A stretch of DNA of 5,997 nt from Hyphomicrobiales bacterium. GTDB lineage: Bacteria; Pseudomonadota; Alphaproteobacteria; Rhizobiales; Kaistiaceae. The first letter of the stretch is position 1. Every line of letters starts with the position of its first letter. Positions 1-5,478 of this stretch are shown piece by piece. The translations under genes and the position numbers were made by a program. The DNA lies in the NCBI GenBank assembly GCA_017305815.1, contig JAFKJZ010000396.1:1-5997 (forward strand), written 5' to 3'. The notes under the pieces were generated by a model. It was not told where the DNA came from, did no database searches, and saw nothing but the letters and a program-made list of their open reading frames with translations.

Positions 1-873
1 GCGGTGACCTTCCGCGCGGCCTATCTGCCGACCGCCAACTACCTGACCACCGTCCGCACCACCGGCATCCTCGAAAAGGAACTCGCCAAGGTCGGCGCCA
101 AGGTCGAGTTCATCGGCCCGCTCGACCCGTTCTCGGCCTACAACACCGTCACCTCCGGCAGCGCCGACGCCTCGTCGACCGGCACCGGCTATTTCGTCAA
201 TCTCTCGGCCCAGAAGAGCGACTGGGTCGCCTTCGCGCTGGAGAAATATTCCGGCAACAGCCAGGGCATCGTCGCGGCGCCCGGCTCCGGCGTGACCTCG
301 CTCAAGGACCTCTACGGCAAGAAGGTCGGCATCGACGGCGAAGGCGCGACCGGCGACTACATCCTGAACCTCGCCTTCAAGGAGGCTGGCCTCGACGTCT
401 CGAAGGTCGAGAAGGTGACGCTGGACACGACGAGCTTTGCCTCCGCCTTCGCCAGCGGCCAGGTCGCGGCGATCGCGAGCTATGACCAGAACCTCGCCAA
501 CGCCATCGCCACCGAAGGCGCCAAGGTGCTGGTCACCGCCGACCAGCTGCCGACCGCCAACTGGTCGATCCATATCGTCAGCCGCGAATTCGCCGAGAAG
601 CATCGCGAGGCGCTGAAGGCGGTCTATGACGGCCTCGTCCAGGAGGCGGCCCGCGCCCAGGCCAACCCGGCCCTGATCCCCGACGCCTATCGCGAATTCG
701 GCGCCTCGGAAGGCCTCGCCAAGGTCGTCGCCGGCTTCGACACGCCGAAGATCCTGCCGCTCGACGCCGCCGCCGTCGCCGACCTGAACCGCCTCGGCGC
801 GCAATATGTCGAGTTCGGCTTCATCGAGAAGGCGCCCGACATCGCCGGCTACGTCGTCGACTTGTCGAAATAG
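1..873 (+). CDS. ABC transporter substrate-binding protein, SsuA/nitrate/taurine type (5' partial)
   Basis: Periplasmic solute-binding component of an ABC importer of the aliphatic sulfonate/nitrate/taurine class (SsuA/NMT1-like fold). The frame is open from the first base. The visible 290 residues begin directly in the first beta strand of the mature protein (AAYLPTANYLTTVR near residues 6-19), with no signal peptide. About 25-35 residues, including the export signal, therefore lie upstream, and the GTG at base 4 is not the real start. Seen in the sequence: a glycine/serine/threonine-rich ligand-loop region near residues 50-63 and the family-typical segment TSLKDLYGKKVGIDGEGATG near 99-118, which marks the second lobe. 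The stop is TAG at 871-873, and the ABC ATPase starts 26 bases later, so they are almost certainly co-transcribed. The partner monooxygenase suggests an organosulfur or aminopolycarboxylate-like ligand, but the sequence does not fix the substrate. The class call is firm; the ligand is unknown. Confidence 0.88.
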   Translation, partial: AVTFRAAYLPTANYLTTVRTTGILEKELAKVGAKVEFIGPLDPFSAYNTVTSGSADASSTGTGYFVNLSAQKSDWVAFALEKYSGNSQGIVAAPGSGVTSLKDLYGKKVGIDGEGATGDYILNLAFKEAGLDVSKVEKVTLDTTSFASAFASGQVAAIASYDQNLANAIATEGAKVLVTADQLPTANWSIHIVSREFAEKHREALKAVYDGLVQEAARAQANPALIPDAYREFGASEGLAKVVAGFDTPKILPLDAAAVADLNRLGAQYVEFGFIEKAPDIAGYVVDLSK

Positions 874-899
874 TCGCCAGCCATCGAAAGCCCCAGCCC

Positions 900-1628
900 G
901 TGCCCGAAATCAGGCTTGAGCGCATCGCGAAGTCCTTCGGCGATGCGCCCGTTCTCGATCGCGTCGACCTCGTCATCCCGGCGGGCGAGTTCATCGCCAT
1001 CGTCGGCCGCTCCGGCTCGGGCAAATCGACCCTGCTGCGCATCATCGCCGGACTGGAGCAGGCCACCTCCGGCCGGCTGCAATCGACCGACCGGCTCGCC
1101 GTCGCCGTCCAGGAGGCGCGGCTGATGCCGTGGCTGAAGGTATCGGAAAATGTCGGCTTCGGACTGCCGGCGAAGGACCAGGCGCGCATCGTCACCGACG
1201 CGCTCGCCGAGGTCGGCCTCGCCGGCAAGGCCAACGCCTGGCCGCTGACGCTTTCCGGCGGCCAGGCCCAGCGCGTCTCGCTGGCGCGCGCGCTCGTCCG
1301 CCAGCCCGAGGTGCTGCTGCTCGACGAGCCTTTCGGCGCGCTCGACGCGCTGACGAAGCTCGAAATGCAGAACCTGGTCGGCACGCTGTGGCGGAAGCAT
1401 GGCTGGACCGTCGTCATGGTCACGCATGACGTCGCCGAAGCGGTGCGGCTCGCCGACCGCGTCATCGTGCTCGACGGCGGCCGGATCTCCGAGACCGTCA
1501 CCATTCCGGGCCGCGGGCCGCGCAGCCCGGAGGACGGCCATCTCGCCCCGCTCGAAGCCCGGTTGCTACGCCATCTCGGCGTGCCGCTGCCGGCCGGCGA
1601 TGCCGCACCGCAGCCGGCGCATCCCTAA
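900..1628 (+). CDS. ABC transporter ATP-binding protein, SsuB/TauB/NrtD-like
   Basis: Cytoplasmic ATPase that powers the importer served by the preceding binding protein. At 242 residues it has the usual length for this subfamily. All nucleotide-binding motifs are intact: Walker A GRSGSGKST at residues 36-44, Q-loop glutamine at 71, signature LSGGQAQRVSLARAL at 118-132, Walker B VLLLDEP at 138-144, D-loop GALD at 146-149 and switch histidine H176 (VTHDVAEA). The start is GTG at 900, chosen because the protein then begins just before the first beta strand; it has only a weak purine-rich GAAAG at 886-890, which suggests translation tied to the upstream gene. The C-terminal tail (after about residue 228) is proline/alanine-rich. 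The cognate membrane permease is not between this gene and its neighbours. It may lie upstream of the window, or the ATPase may serve a permease encoded elsewhere. SsuB versus TauB cannot be settled by eye. Confidence 0.93.
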   Translation: MPEIRLERIAKSFGDAPVLDRVDLVIPAGEFIAIVGRSGSGKSTLLRIIAGLEQATSGRLQSTDRLAVAVQEARLMPWLKVSENVGFGLPAKDQARIVTDALAEVGLAGKANAWPLTLSGGQAQRVSLARALVRQPEVLLLDEPFGALDALTKLEMQNLVGTLWRKHGWTVVMVTHDVAEAVRLADRVIVLDGGRISETVTIPGRGPRSPEDGHLAPLEARLLRHLGVPLPAGDAAPQPAHP

Positions 1629-1657
1629 CGGCCTCGGCCACCACCATCGGAACCATC

Positions 1658-3007
1658 ATGCCCCGCACCCGCCCCGGACAGATCCATCTCGCCGCCTTCA
1701 TGAACGCCGGCCCAGGCGGCGTCGGCTCGTGGCGCCATCCGGACGCGGAATCCGGCTGGTTCTCGCCGGCCTTCTACCAGAAGGTCGGCCGCATCCTCGA
1801 AGCGGCGCGGTTCGACTTCGTCTTCTTCGCCGACAGCCTCGGCATCCCGAGAAGCTTCGGCAACAGCATCGAGAACCACGTGCATTACGGCGTCGGCACG
1901 CCGAGGCTGGACCCGATCCCGGTCATCGCGCAGATCGCCGCGGTCACAAAGCACCTCGGCGTCGGCGCGACGCTCTCGACCGGCTATCAGCAGCCCTTCA
2001 ACGCGGCGCGCACCTTCTCCTCGCTCGACCACCTGACCGACGGCCGCGCCGGCTGGAATGTCGTCACCTCGTTCCAGGACGCGGAAGCGCTCAATTTCGG
2101 CAACGAGAAGCTGCCCGGCCGAACCGAGCGCTACCAGCGCGCCGACGAGTTCCTCGAGGTCACGGCCAGGCTCTGGGACAGCTGGCAGGATGGCGCGCTC
2201 AAGCTAGACAAGGCGAGCGGCGACTTCGCCGATCCGGGCAAGGTCGCCTCGATCGATCACCAGGGCCGGCATTTCCAGGTCCAGGGCCCGCTCAGCCTGC
2301 CGCGCGCGCCGCAGGGCTATCCCGTCATCATCCAGGCCGGCTCGTCGCCGGACGGCCGCGACTTCGCGGCCCGCTGGGCCGACGTGATCTTCTGCAGCCA
2401 TGCCTCGATCGATTCCGCCATCGCCTTCTATGCCGACGTGAAGTCGCTGGCGGCGAAACATGGTCGCGATCCCGACCACATCAAGATCATGCCGGCGGTG
2501 ACGCCGATCGTCGGCCGGAGCGAGGAAGAGGCCGAGGCGCGGAAGCGGGAATTCGAGGAGTTGGTGCCGGCGGAAGCCGGCCTCGCCCGCCTCTCCTATC
2601 ACATCGACGTCGACCTCTCGCAGTTCGACCTCGACGAGCCGCTGCCGCCGCTCGACGTCAAGGGCGTCTATGGCCACTACCGCGAGGTGCTGGAGGTCGC
2701 GGCGCGCGAGAACCTCACCGTCCGGCAACTCGGGAAATGGTATGGCGCACGCACCGAGGGCGATCTCGTCGGCACGCCGGCACTGATCGCCGACCGGATG
2801 GAGGAATGGTTCGACCGCCACGCGGCGGACGGTTTCATGGTCGTGCCCACGCATGTGCCGACGGCCTTCGAACAATTCGCCGAGCATGTCGTGCCGGAAC
2901 TGCAGCGGCGCGGCCTGTTCCGCGAGCACTACGAGGGCGCGACGCTGCGCGAAAACCTCGGCGTGCCGCGGCCCGCGGCCGGCGAATGGAAATCCCGCCT
3001 GCGCTAG
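1658..3007 (+). CDS. FMN-dependent monooxygenase, NtaA/SnaA/DszA (SoxA) family
   Basis: Flavin-dependent monooxygenase of the bacterial luciferase-like superfamily, nitrilotriacetate monooxygenase component A branch. Known members use FMNH2 supplied by a separate reductase to oxidise or cleave nitrilotriacetate, EDTA, dimethyl sulfide or sulfones, and dibenzothiophene sulfone. The 449-residue length fits the family. Family hallmarks visible are the N-terminal strand QIHLAAFMNAGPG near residues 8-20, FFADSLG at 56-62, LSTGYQQPFNAARTFSSLDHL near 106-126, the hallmark GRAGWNVVTS at 129-138, ERYQRADEF at 157-165, QAGSSPDGRDFAARWADVIF near 226-245 (flavin/phosphate-binding region), and the C-terminal GTPALIADRMEEWF and HVVPELQRRGLFR. 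ATG at 1658 follows the ATPase stop by 29 bases, with GGAA at 1649-1652 as a modest ribosome binding site. Its place behind an SsuA/SsuB-like importer suggests sulfur (or nitrogen) scavenging. No flavin reductase gene is in the window, and the substrate is unknown. Confidence 0.93.
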   Translation: MPRTRPGQIHLAAFMNAGPGGVGSWRHPDAESGWFSPAFYQKVGRILEAARFDFVFFADSLGIPRSFGNSIENHVHYGVGTPRLDPIPVIAQIAAVTKHLGVGATLSTGYQQPFNAARTFSSLDHLTDGRAGWNVVTSFQDAEALNFGNEKLPGRTERYQRADEFLEVTARLWDSWQDGALKLDKASGDFADPGKVASIDHQGRHFQVQGPLSLPRAPQGYPVIIQAGSSPDGRDFAARWADVIFCSHASIDSAIAFYADVKSLAAKHGRDPDHIKIMPAVTPIVGRSEEEAEARKREFEELVPAEAGLARLSYHIDVDLSQFDLDEPLPPLDVKGVYGHYREVLEVAARENLTVRQLGKWYGARTEGDLVGTPALIADRMEEWFDRHAADGFMVVPTHVPTAFEQFAEHVVPELQRRGLFREHYEGATLRENLGVPRPAAGEWKSRLR

Positions 3008-3110
3008 GCCGGCGAGGAGCGGCGCGCGCGAGCGAAATCCGGCCAAGTTCGACACCGCCAGAAAGCAGGACACGCTCCTCTGGGAGCACCCAGAACAATC
3101 TAGCCGAGAC
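3008..3110. other. Non-coding gap after the monooxygenase gene
   Basis: This stretch separates the scavenging operon from the stress-type unit downstream. I see no convincing open frame. A short inverted repeat GCTCC-TCTG-GGAGC lies at 3074-3087, but its stem is only 5 bp and no T-run follows on the + strand, so it is at best a weak or factor-assisted terminator. Confidence 0.4.
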
Positions 3111-3135
3111 GGAACCAAACAGCGCTCGGGCCGTT
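3111..3135 (+). promoter_or_regulatory. Putative EcfG (general stress response sigma factor) promoter
   Basis: The sequence shows GGAACC at 3111-3116 and CGTTT at 3132-3136. Exactly 16 bases lie between GGAAC and CGTT. This matches the known consensus of the alphaproteobacterial general stress sigma factor EcfG (GGAAC, 16-17 bases, CGTT), which is controlled by PhyR and NepR. Initiation 6-9 bases after the -10 element would fall near 3142-3145, leaving a short leader before the ribosome binding site at 3155-3161. Position, spacing and both boxes agree, so chance is unlikely, but no transcript evidence is available. Confidence 0.65.
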
Positions 3136-3154
3136 TATCCCGCATCCATTCAAC

Positions 3155-3161
3155 AAGGAGG
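3155..3161 (+). promoter_or_regulatory. Strong Shine-Dalgarno for the 25-residue peptide
   Basis: AAGGAGG ends 5 bases before the ATG at 3167. It is nearly the full anti-16S complement and much stronger than the ribosome binding sites of the genes upstream. It is the main reason for accepting the very short frame that follows as a real gene. Confidence 0.8.
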
Positions 3162-3166
3162 ATGTC

Positions 3167-3244
3167 ATGGGACGCGGTATCTTGCTCTGGCTGCTCGGTG
3201 TTCCTATTCCGATTATCATCCTTCTCGCCATCTTCTTCCGATAG
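3167..3244 (+). CDS. Small hydrophobic single-helix membrane peptide, 25 residues
   Basis: The frame reads M-G-R-G, then a hydrophobic run (ILLWLLGVPIPIIILLAIFF, residues 5-24), then a terminal arginine, with TAG at 3242-3244. This is one transmembrane segment with a central PIP kink and basic residues at both ends (R3, R25). A near-consensus AAGGAGG lies 5 bases before the ATG. The stop overlaps the GGAGG of the next gene, whose start is 9 bases further on, so the two are translationally adjacent. From memory, very similar short MGRGILLWLLG-type hypothetical proteins occur in rhizobia and relatives; I cannot confirm this by search here. No function is known to me. It is likely an inner-membrane peptide made with the downstream membrane protein under the predicted EcfG promoter. 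It falls below the usual gene-calling length cutoff and is easily missed. Confidence 0.78.
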   Translation: MGRGILLWLLGVPIPIIILLAIFFR

Positions 3245-3248
3245 GAGG
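3244..3248 (+). promoter_or_regulatory. Shine-Dalgarno of the four-helix membrane protein
   Basis: GGAGG lies 5 bases before the ATG at 3254, and its first G is the last base of the peptide's TAG stop. This overlap supports translational coupling. The spacing also favours ATG 3254 over the out-of-frame ATG at 3249. Confidence 0.75.
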
Positions 3249-3253
3249 ATGAA

Positions 3254-4156
3254 ATGGCACTTGTCGAAGTAGAAGCGGCGACTTCAACAGCCGAATCGCC
3301 CCGCTCGGCGGTTTCGTGGAGCGCGATCTTCGCCGGCGCGGCTGCCGCGGTCGCGGTCACCATCATCCTGACGCTACTCGGCTCCGGCCTCGGGCTCGCC
3401 GCCGTCTCCCCCTGGTCCGGGCACGGCGCGTCGATCGCCACGGTGGCGATCTCGGCGATCATCTGGCTTGTGGTAACGCAATGGGTCGCCTCTGGCGTCG
3501 CCGGCTATCTCGCGGGGCGGCTGCGCACCAAATGGGTCGGTGTCCATACCGACGAGGTCTTCTTCCGCGATACCGCCCATGGCTTCATCGCCTGGTGCAT
3601 CGCGACCGTCTTCGTCGTCGCCCTGCTGACCTCGGCGATCGGCGCCGCGATCTCGCAGGGCGTGCAGTCGACGACGGCGCTGGTTTCCGGCGCGGCCCAG
3701 GGAGCGGCGCAGGGCGCGACGGCCTCCGCCGACGGCGCCGGCGATCCGAGCGGCTACTTCATCGACCTGATGTTCCGCCCGGCAGCCCAGGCGGGCTCGG
3801 CGCCTTCCGCGCAGGGCGACAATGGCGCGATGCGCGCAGAGGTGACGCGAATCCTGCTGCAGGATGCGGCGAGCGGCGAATTCCCGGCTGGCGACAAGGC
3901 CTATCTGGCTCAACTGGTCGCGAGCCGCACCGGCCTGACGCAGGCCGACGCCGAAAAGCGCGTCACCGACGTGCTGGCCCAGATCCAGGCGGCGAAGGAC
4001 AAGGCCAAGGAGGCCGCCGACGCGGCGCGCAAGGCCGGCCTGACCACCACGCTCCTGACCGTCGTCGCCATGCTCGTGGGCGCCTTCATCGCCTCGGTCG
4101 CCGCCGCCTACGCCGGCAGCCGCCGCGACGACGATGCGGCAGTCCTCCACCGCTGA
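3254..4156 (+). CDS. Conserved-type four-helix membrane protein of unknown function
   Basis: This 300-residue protein is predicted to sit in the inner membrane. A polar N-terminus (1-20) precedes SWSAIFAGAAAAVAV, an opening I associate with a family of rhizobial membrane proteins of unknown role, sometimes annotated 'PhnA-like'; that label is from memory and says little about function. Hydrophobic segments are seen near residues 24-50, 61-88, 110-134 and 263-288. The basic loop RLRTK (89-93) and the final RR (290-291) suggest both termini are cytoplasmic. That places the long loop 135-262 in the periplasm. The loop begins alanine/glycine/glutamine-rich (GAAQGAAQGA) and ends in an alanine/lysine-rich, probably helical stretch (238-261). 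No catalytic motif or signal peptide is recognised. The ATG at 3254 has GGAGG 5 bases upstream. It is co-transcribed with the 25-residue peptide, probably from the EcfG-type promoter, and a strong terminator follows. A role in envelope stress is inference only. Confidence 0.85.
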   Translation: MALVEVEAATSTAESPRSAVSWSAIFAGAAAAVAVTIILTLLGSGLGLAAVSPWSGHGASIATVAISAIIWLVVTQWVASGVAGYLAGRLRTKWVGVHTDEVFFRDTAHGFIAWCIATVFVVALLTSAIGAAISQGVQSTTALVSGAAQGAAQGATASADGAGDPSGYFIDLMFRPAAQAGSAPSAQGDNGAMRAEVTRILLQDAASGEFPAGDKAYLAQLVASRTGLTQADAEKRVTDVLAQIQAAKDKAKEAADAARKAGLTTTLLTVVAMLVGAFIASVAAAYAGSRRDDDAAVLHR

Positions 4157-4180
4157 CCGACGCATCCCGAAGCTCCATCG

Positions 4181-4219
4181 AAACTCAGGCCGCCCGGCTT
4201 CCGGGCGGCCTGAGTTTTT
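4181..4219 (+). terminator. Strong intrinsic terminator
   Basis: A 14-bp perfect GC-rich stem (left arm 4184-4197, right arm 4201-4214) with a CTT loop is followed by TTTTT at 4215-4219. Three further A-T pairs flank the stem (4181-4183 with 4215-4217), so it could also act on the - strand. It lies 24 bases after the membrane protein stop and closes that transcription unit. Confidence 0.92.
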
Positions 4220-4245
4220 CCATGTCTGCCCTCGACACCACAGAA

Positions 4246-4259
4246 CCGAAACGATTCGG
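4246..4259. promoter_or_regulatory. LacI-type operator-like palindrome, site 1
   Basis: CCGAAACGATTCGG has perfect CCGAA/TTCGG arms around a central CG, the layout typical of LacI-family operators. It lies 2 bases upstream of a TTGACA hexamer. A LacI-family gene lies about 1.2 kb to the right. Confidence 0.5.
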
Positions 4260-4261
4260 CA

Positions 4262-4290
4262 TTGACAGCGTTTTCCCACGCCGATACGTT
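4262..4290 (+). promoter_or_regulatory. Possible sigma-70-type promoter
   Basis: A consensus TTGACA at 4262-4267 is followed after 17 bases by TACGTT (4285-4290), which matches only three of six -10 positions. The promoter is flanked by operator site 1 and its -10 is covered by site 3, which is the arrangement expected for LacI repression. The weak -10 keeps confidence moderate. Confidence 0.42.
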
Positions 4291-4295
4291 TTCGG
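4281..4295. promoter_or_regulatory. LacI-type operator-like palindrome, site 3
   Basis: CCGATACGTTTTCGG has CCGA/TCGG arms around a central CG. Read on the other strand it begins CCGAAAACG, close to the CCGAAACG of site 1. It overlaps the predicted -10 element, so a bound repressor would block RNA polymerase. One half is a base longer than the other, so the match is less exact than at site 1. Confidence 0.4.
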
Positions 4296-4325
4296 CCTGA
4301 AGCGCTTCATCGTGGGGAGGACGAT

Positions 4326-4406
4326 GTGGCGACGAGCATGAGCGACGCCGGCCGCTGTAGATCGCGCCCTCGGGTGGTCCGCAAGATGGCGTTGACTGGC
4401 CTATAA
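4326..4406 (+). other. Short frame with strong Shine-Dalgarno: leader peptide or gene remnant
   Basis: GGGGAGG at 4314-4320 ends 5 bases before GTG 4326, which opens a 26-residue frame (MATSMSDAGRCRSRPRVVRK...) that closes at TAA 4404-4406. An ATG at 4324 in another frame gives only five codons. The site sits about 30 bases after the expected start of the predicted LacI-controlled promoter, which is where a first operon gene would begin. The peptide is arginine-rich and resembles nothing I know. It could be a regulatory leader peptide, the surviving start of a deleted gene, or chance. Confidence 0.3.
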
Positions 4407-4536
4407 ATCAGCCATTTTTGCCTTTTCTCCGCGCGATCCGGGTCGGCTCCACGACGGCCGACGACGCGCGCGACACGCCTCAGGCAAGACGAACCGAAGC
4501 CGGTAAAGTCGCGAGGCTCAATCGCCCGGTTCTTAC

Positions 4537-4551
4537 CATACCGTTTCGGTA
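4537..4551. promoter_or_regulatory. LacI-type operator-like palindrome, site 2
   Basis: The core TACCG-TTT-CGGTA (4539-4551) is a perfect inverted repeat. Read on the - strand, 4537-4551 is ACCGAAACGGTATGG, which matches 12 of 15 bases of the + strand at 4245-4259 (ACCGAAACGATTCGG). It lies about 280 bases from the other two sites and 126 bases before the isomerase start, a distance that would allow looping by a tetrameric LacI protein. Confidence 0.42.
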
Positions 4552-4676
4552 ACGCCCACCCAGACACGCCTCCCGACGGACCGTCCGCAGATCGTCGCCG
4601 ACAACCGGCGACACCGCATATCTCGCATCGTCGGCCGTTACGGACAGGCCGGCCCCTCTCGACCCGGAGACCGCAA

Positions 4677-5444
4677 GTGGAAATCGCATACCAGCTGTAC
4701 ACCTCCCGGAAAGCCCTCCCGCTGACGGGCCAGCTTCCGTTCCTGAAGCGTGTCGGCTACGACCATATCGAGCTGTGGCCCGGCGCCTATCAGGACGCCC
4801 CCAGGGGCTTCCGTCGCGCCCTCGACGACGCCGGCCTCGACGCACCGAGCGTCTTCATCGCCGACCCCACCGAGGCAGACGACCTGCCGGCATGGATCGA
4901 GGCGGCACAGGTCCTGGGCGGCAGGACCATCGTCCGGCCCGGACTCATGCCGGAGCGCCGCCCCACCGGAGTGGATGGATGGAAGCGGCTCGCCGAACGA
5001 CTCTCGAAGGAGGCCGAGATCGCCTGGTCCGCAGGCCTGAACTTCGCCTGGCACAACCATGACTTCGAGTTCCAGCCGCTTGCCGACGGAGCGCGGCCGA
5101 TCGACATTCTCGTCGAGCATTCCGACCCGCTTGTACGCCTCGAACTTGATTGCGGCTGGGTGTTCCAGGCCGGCAGCGACATCGAGACCGAGTTGAGGCG
5201 CTTCGCCGACCGCATCATCGCCATCCACGCCAAGGACGCGGCGCCGCTCGGCACGGTCGAAGAAGACGGCTGGCTGGCGCATGGCGACGGCGTCATCGAC
5301 TGGCTAGCGCTGCTGCCCGCGATCAGGGCGACCAACGCCACGCTTGTCGTGGTCGAACATGACGAGCCGGCCGACTGGGAATATGTCGCCAGGCGGTCCT
5401 ACGAAAGCCTCGCGCAACTCTTCGACGGCAAGGACGACCGCTGA
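4677..5444 (+). CDS. Sugar phosphate isomerase/epimerase-like TIM-barrel protein
   Basis: A 255-residue protein of the xylose isomerase-like TIM-barrel superfamily (AP endonuclease 2 fold, the IolE/ketose 3-epimerase group), expected to be cytoplasmic and metal-dependent. Seen in order: barrel start IAYQLYTSRKAL (3-14), VGYDHIELW (26-34), FAWHNHDFEF (123-132, the family's HNHDFEF signature), LELDCGWVFQAGSD (155-168), IIAIHAKDAA (180-189), GDGVIDWLALL (203-213) and VVVEHDEP (224-231). Likely metal or catalytic residues are among H126, H128, D158, H184 and E227, by family analogy. GTG at 4677 is chosen because GGAG at 4666-4669 is well spaced and the first beta strand follows at once. Most members act on sugars, inositols or their phosphates, and the substrate cannot be read from sequence. 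The gene faces a LacI-family repressor and has operator-like sites upstream, so sugar-responsive control is likely. Confidence 0.9.
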   Translation: MEIAYQLYTSRKALPLTGQLPFLKRVGYDHIELWPGAYQDAPRGFRRALDDAGLDAPSVFIADPTEADDLPAWIEAAQVLGGRTIVRPGLMPERRPTGVDGWKRLAERLSKEAEIAWSAGLNFAWHNHDFEFQPLADGARPIDILVEHSDPLVRLELDCGWVFQAGSDIETELRRFADRIIAIHAKDAAPLGTVEEDGWLAHGDGVIDWLALLPAIRATNATLVVVEHDEPADWEYVARRSYESLAQLFDGKDDR

Positions 5445-5453
5445 CGCTGTATA

Positions 5454-5473
5454 TCGGGCCGATATCGGCCCGA
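5454..5473. terminator. Perfect 20-base palindrome between convergent genes
   Basis: The arms TCGGGCCG and CGGCCCGA around ATAT make an 8-bp GC-rich stem with a 4-base loop, placed between the isomerase stop (5444) and the repressor stop (5479). A bidirectional terminator is the likely role, but there is no real T-run on either side, so termination may be weak. Because it is a perfect dyad, a protein-binding site is also possible. Confidence 0.5.
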
Positions 5474-5478
5474 GACCT

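Larger units (their letters stand above)
4220..4676. other. Long regulatory, non-coding region upstream of the isomerase gene
   Basis: This 457-base gap contains a possible promoter, three related operator-like palindromes, and a Shine-Dalgarno with a 26-codon frame, each listed separately. It also holds an AT-rich patch at about 4400-4432 and a 7-bp hairpin at 4594-4612 (GTCGCCG, ACAAC loop, CGGCGAC), which may fold in the leader RNA. No recognisable protein is encoded on either strand; the longer open frames here are rich in arginine, glycine and serine and look like noise. Confidence 0.55.

Noticed and set aside
849..1541. Long - strand frames opposite the ABC ATPase
   Set aside because: These antisense frames mirror the conserved ATPase codons, a usual artefact in GC-rich ABC genes, and their sequence is low-complexity and domain-free.
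1649..1654. GGAACC just before the monooxygenase start as an EcfG -35 box
   Set aside because: No CGTT follows at 16-17 bases, and the position fits a ribosome binding site instead.
3074..3087. GCTCC-TCTG-GGAGC hairpin as a terminator for the monooxygenase operon
   Set aside because: Only 5 bp of stem and no T-run; not enough for an intrinsic terminator call.
1399..3252. A 617-codon open frame on the + strand overlapping the ATPase and monooxygenase genes
   Set aside because: It is very rich in arginine, proline and alanine, has no recognisable domain, and lies out of frame over two well-supported genes; it is a high-GC shadow frame.
3316..4341. A 341-codon + strand frame overlapping the membrane protein
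   Set aside because: Arginine-rich shadow of the real membrane protein gene, and it runs through the strong terminator at 4181-4219.
4392..4407. TTGACT and TATAAA as a second promoter
   Set aside because: The two hexamers are only 4 bases apart, and neither has a partner at 16-18 bases.
4307..4702. A 131-codon - strand frame in the non-coding region before the isomerase
   Set aside because: Arginine/glycine/serine-rich, no family resemblance, no good ribosome binding site, and it overlaps the isomerase start and the operator-like sites.
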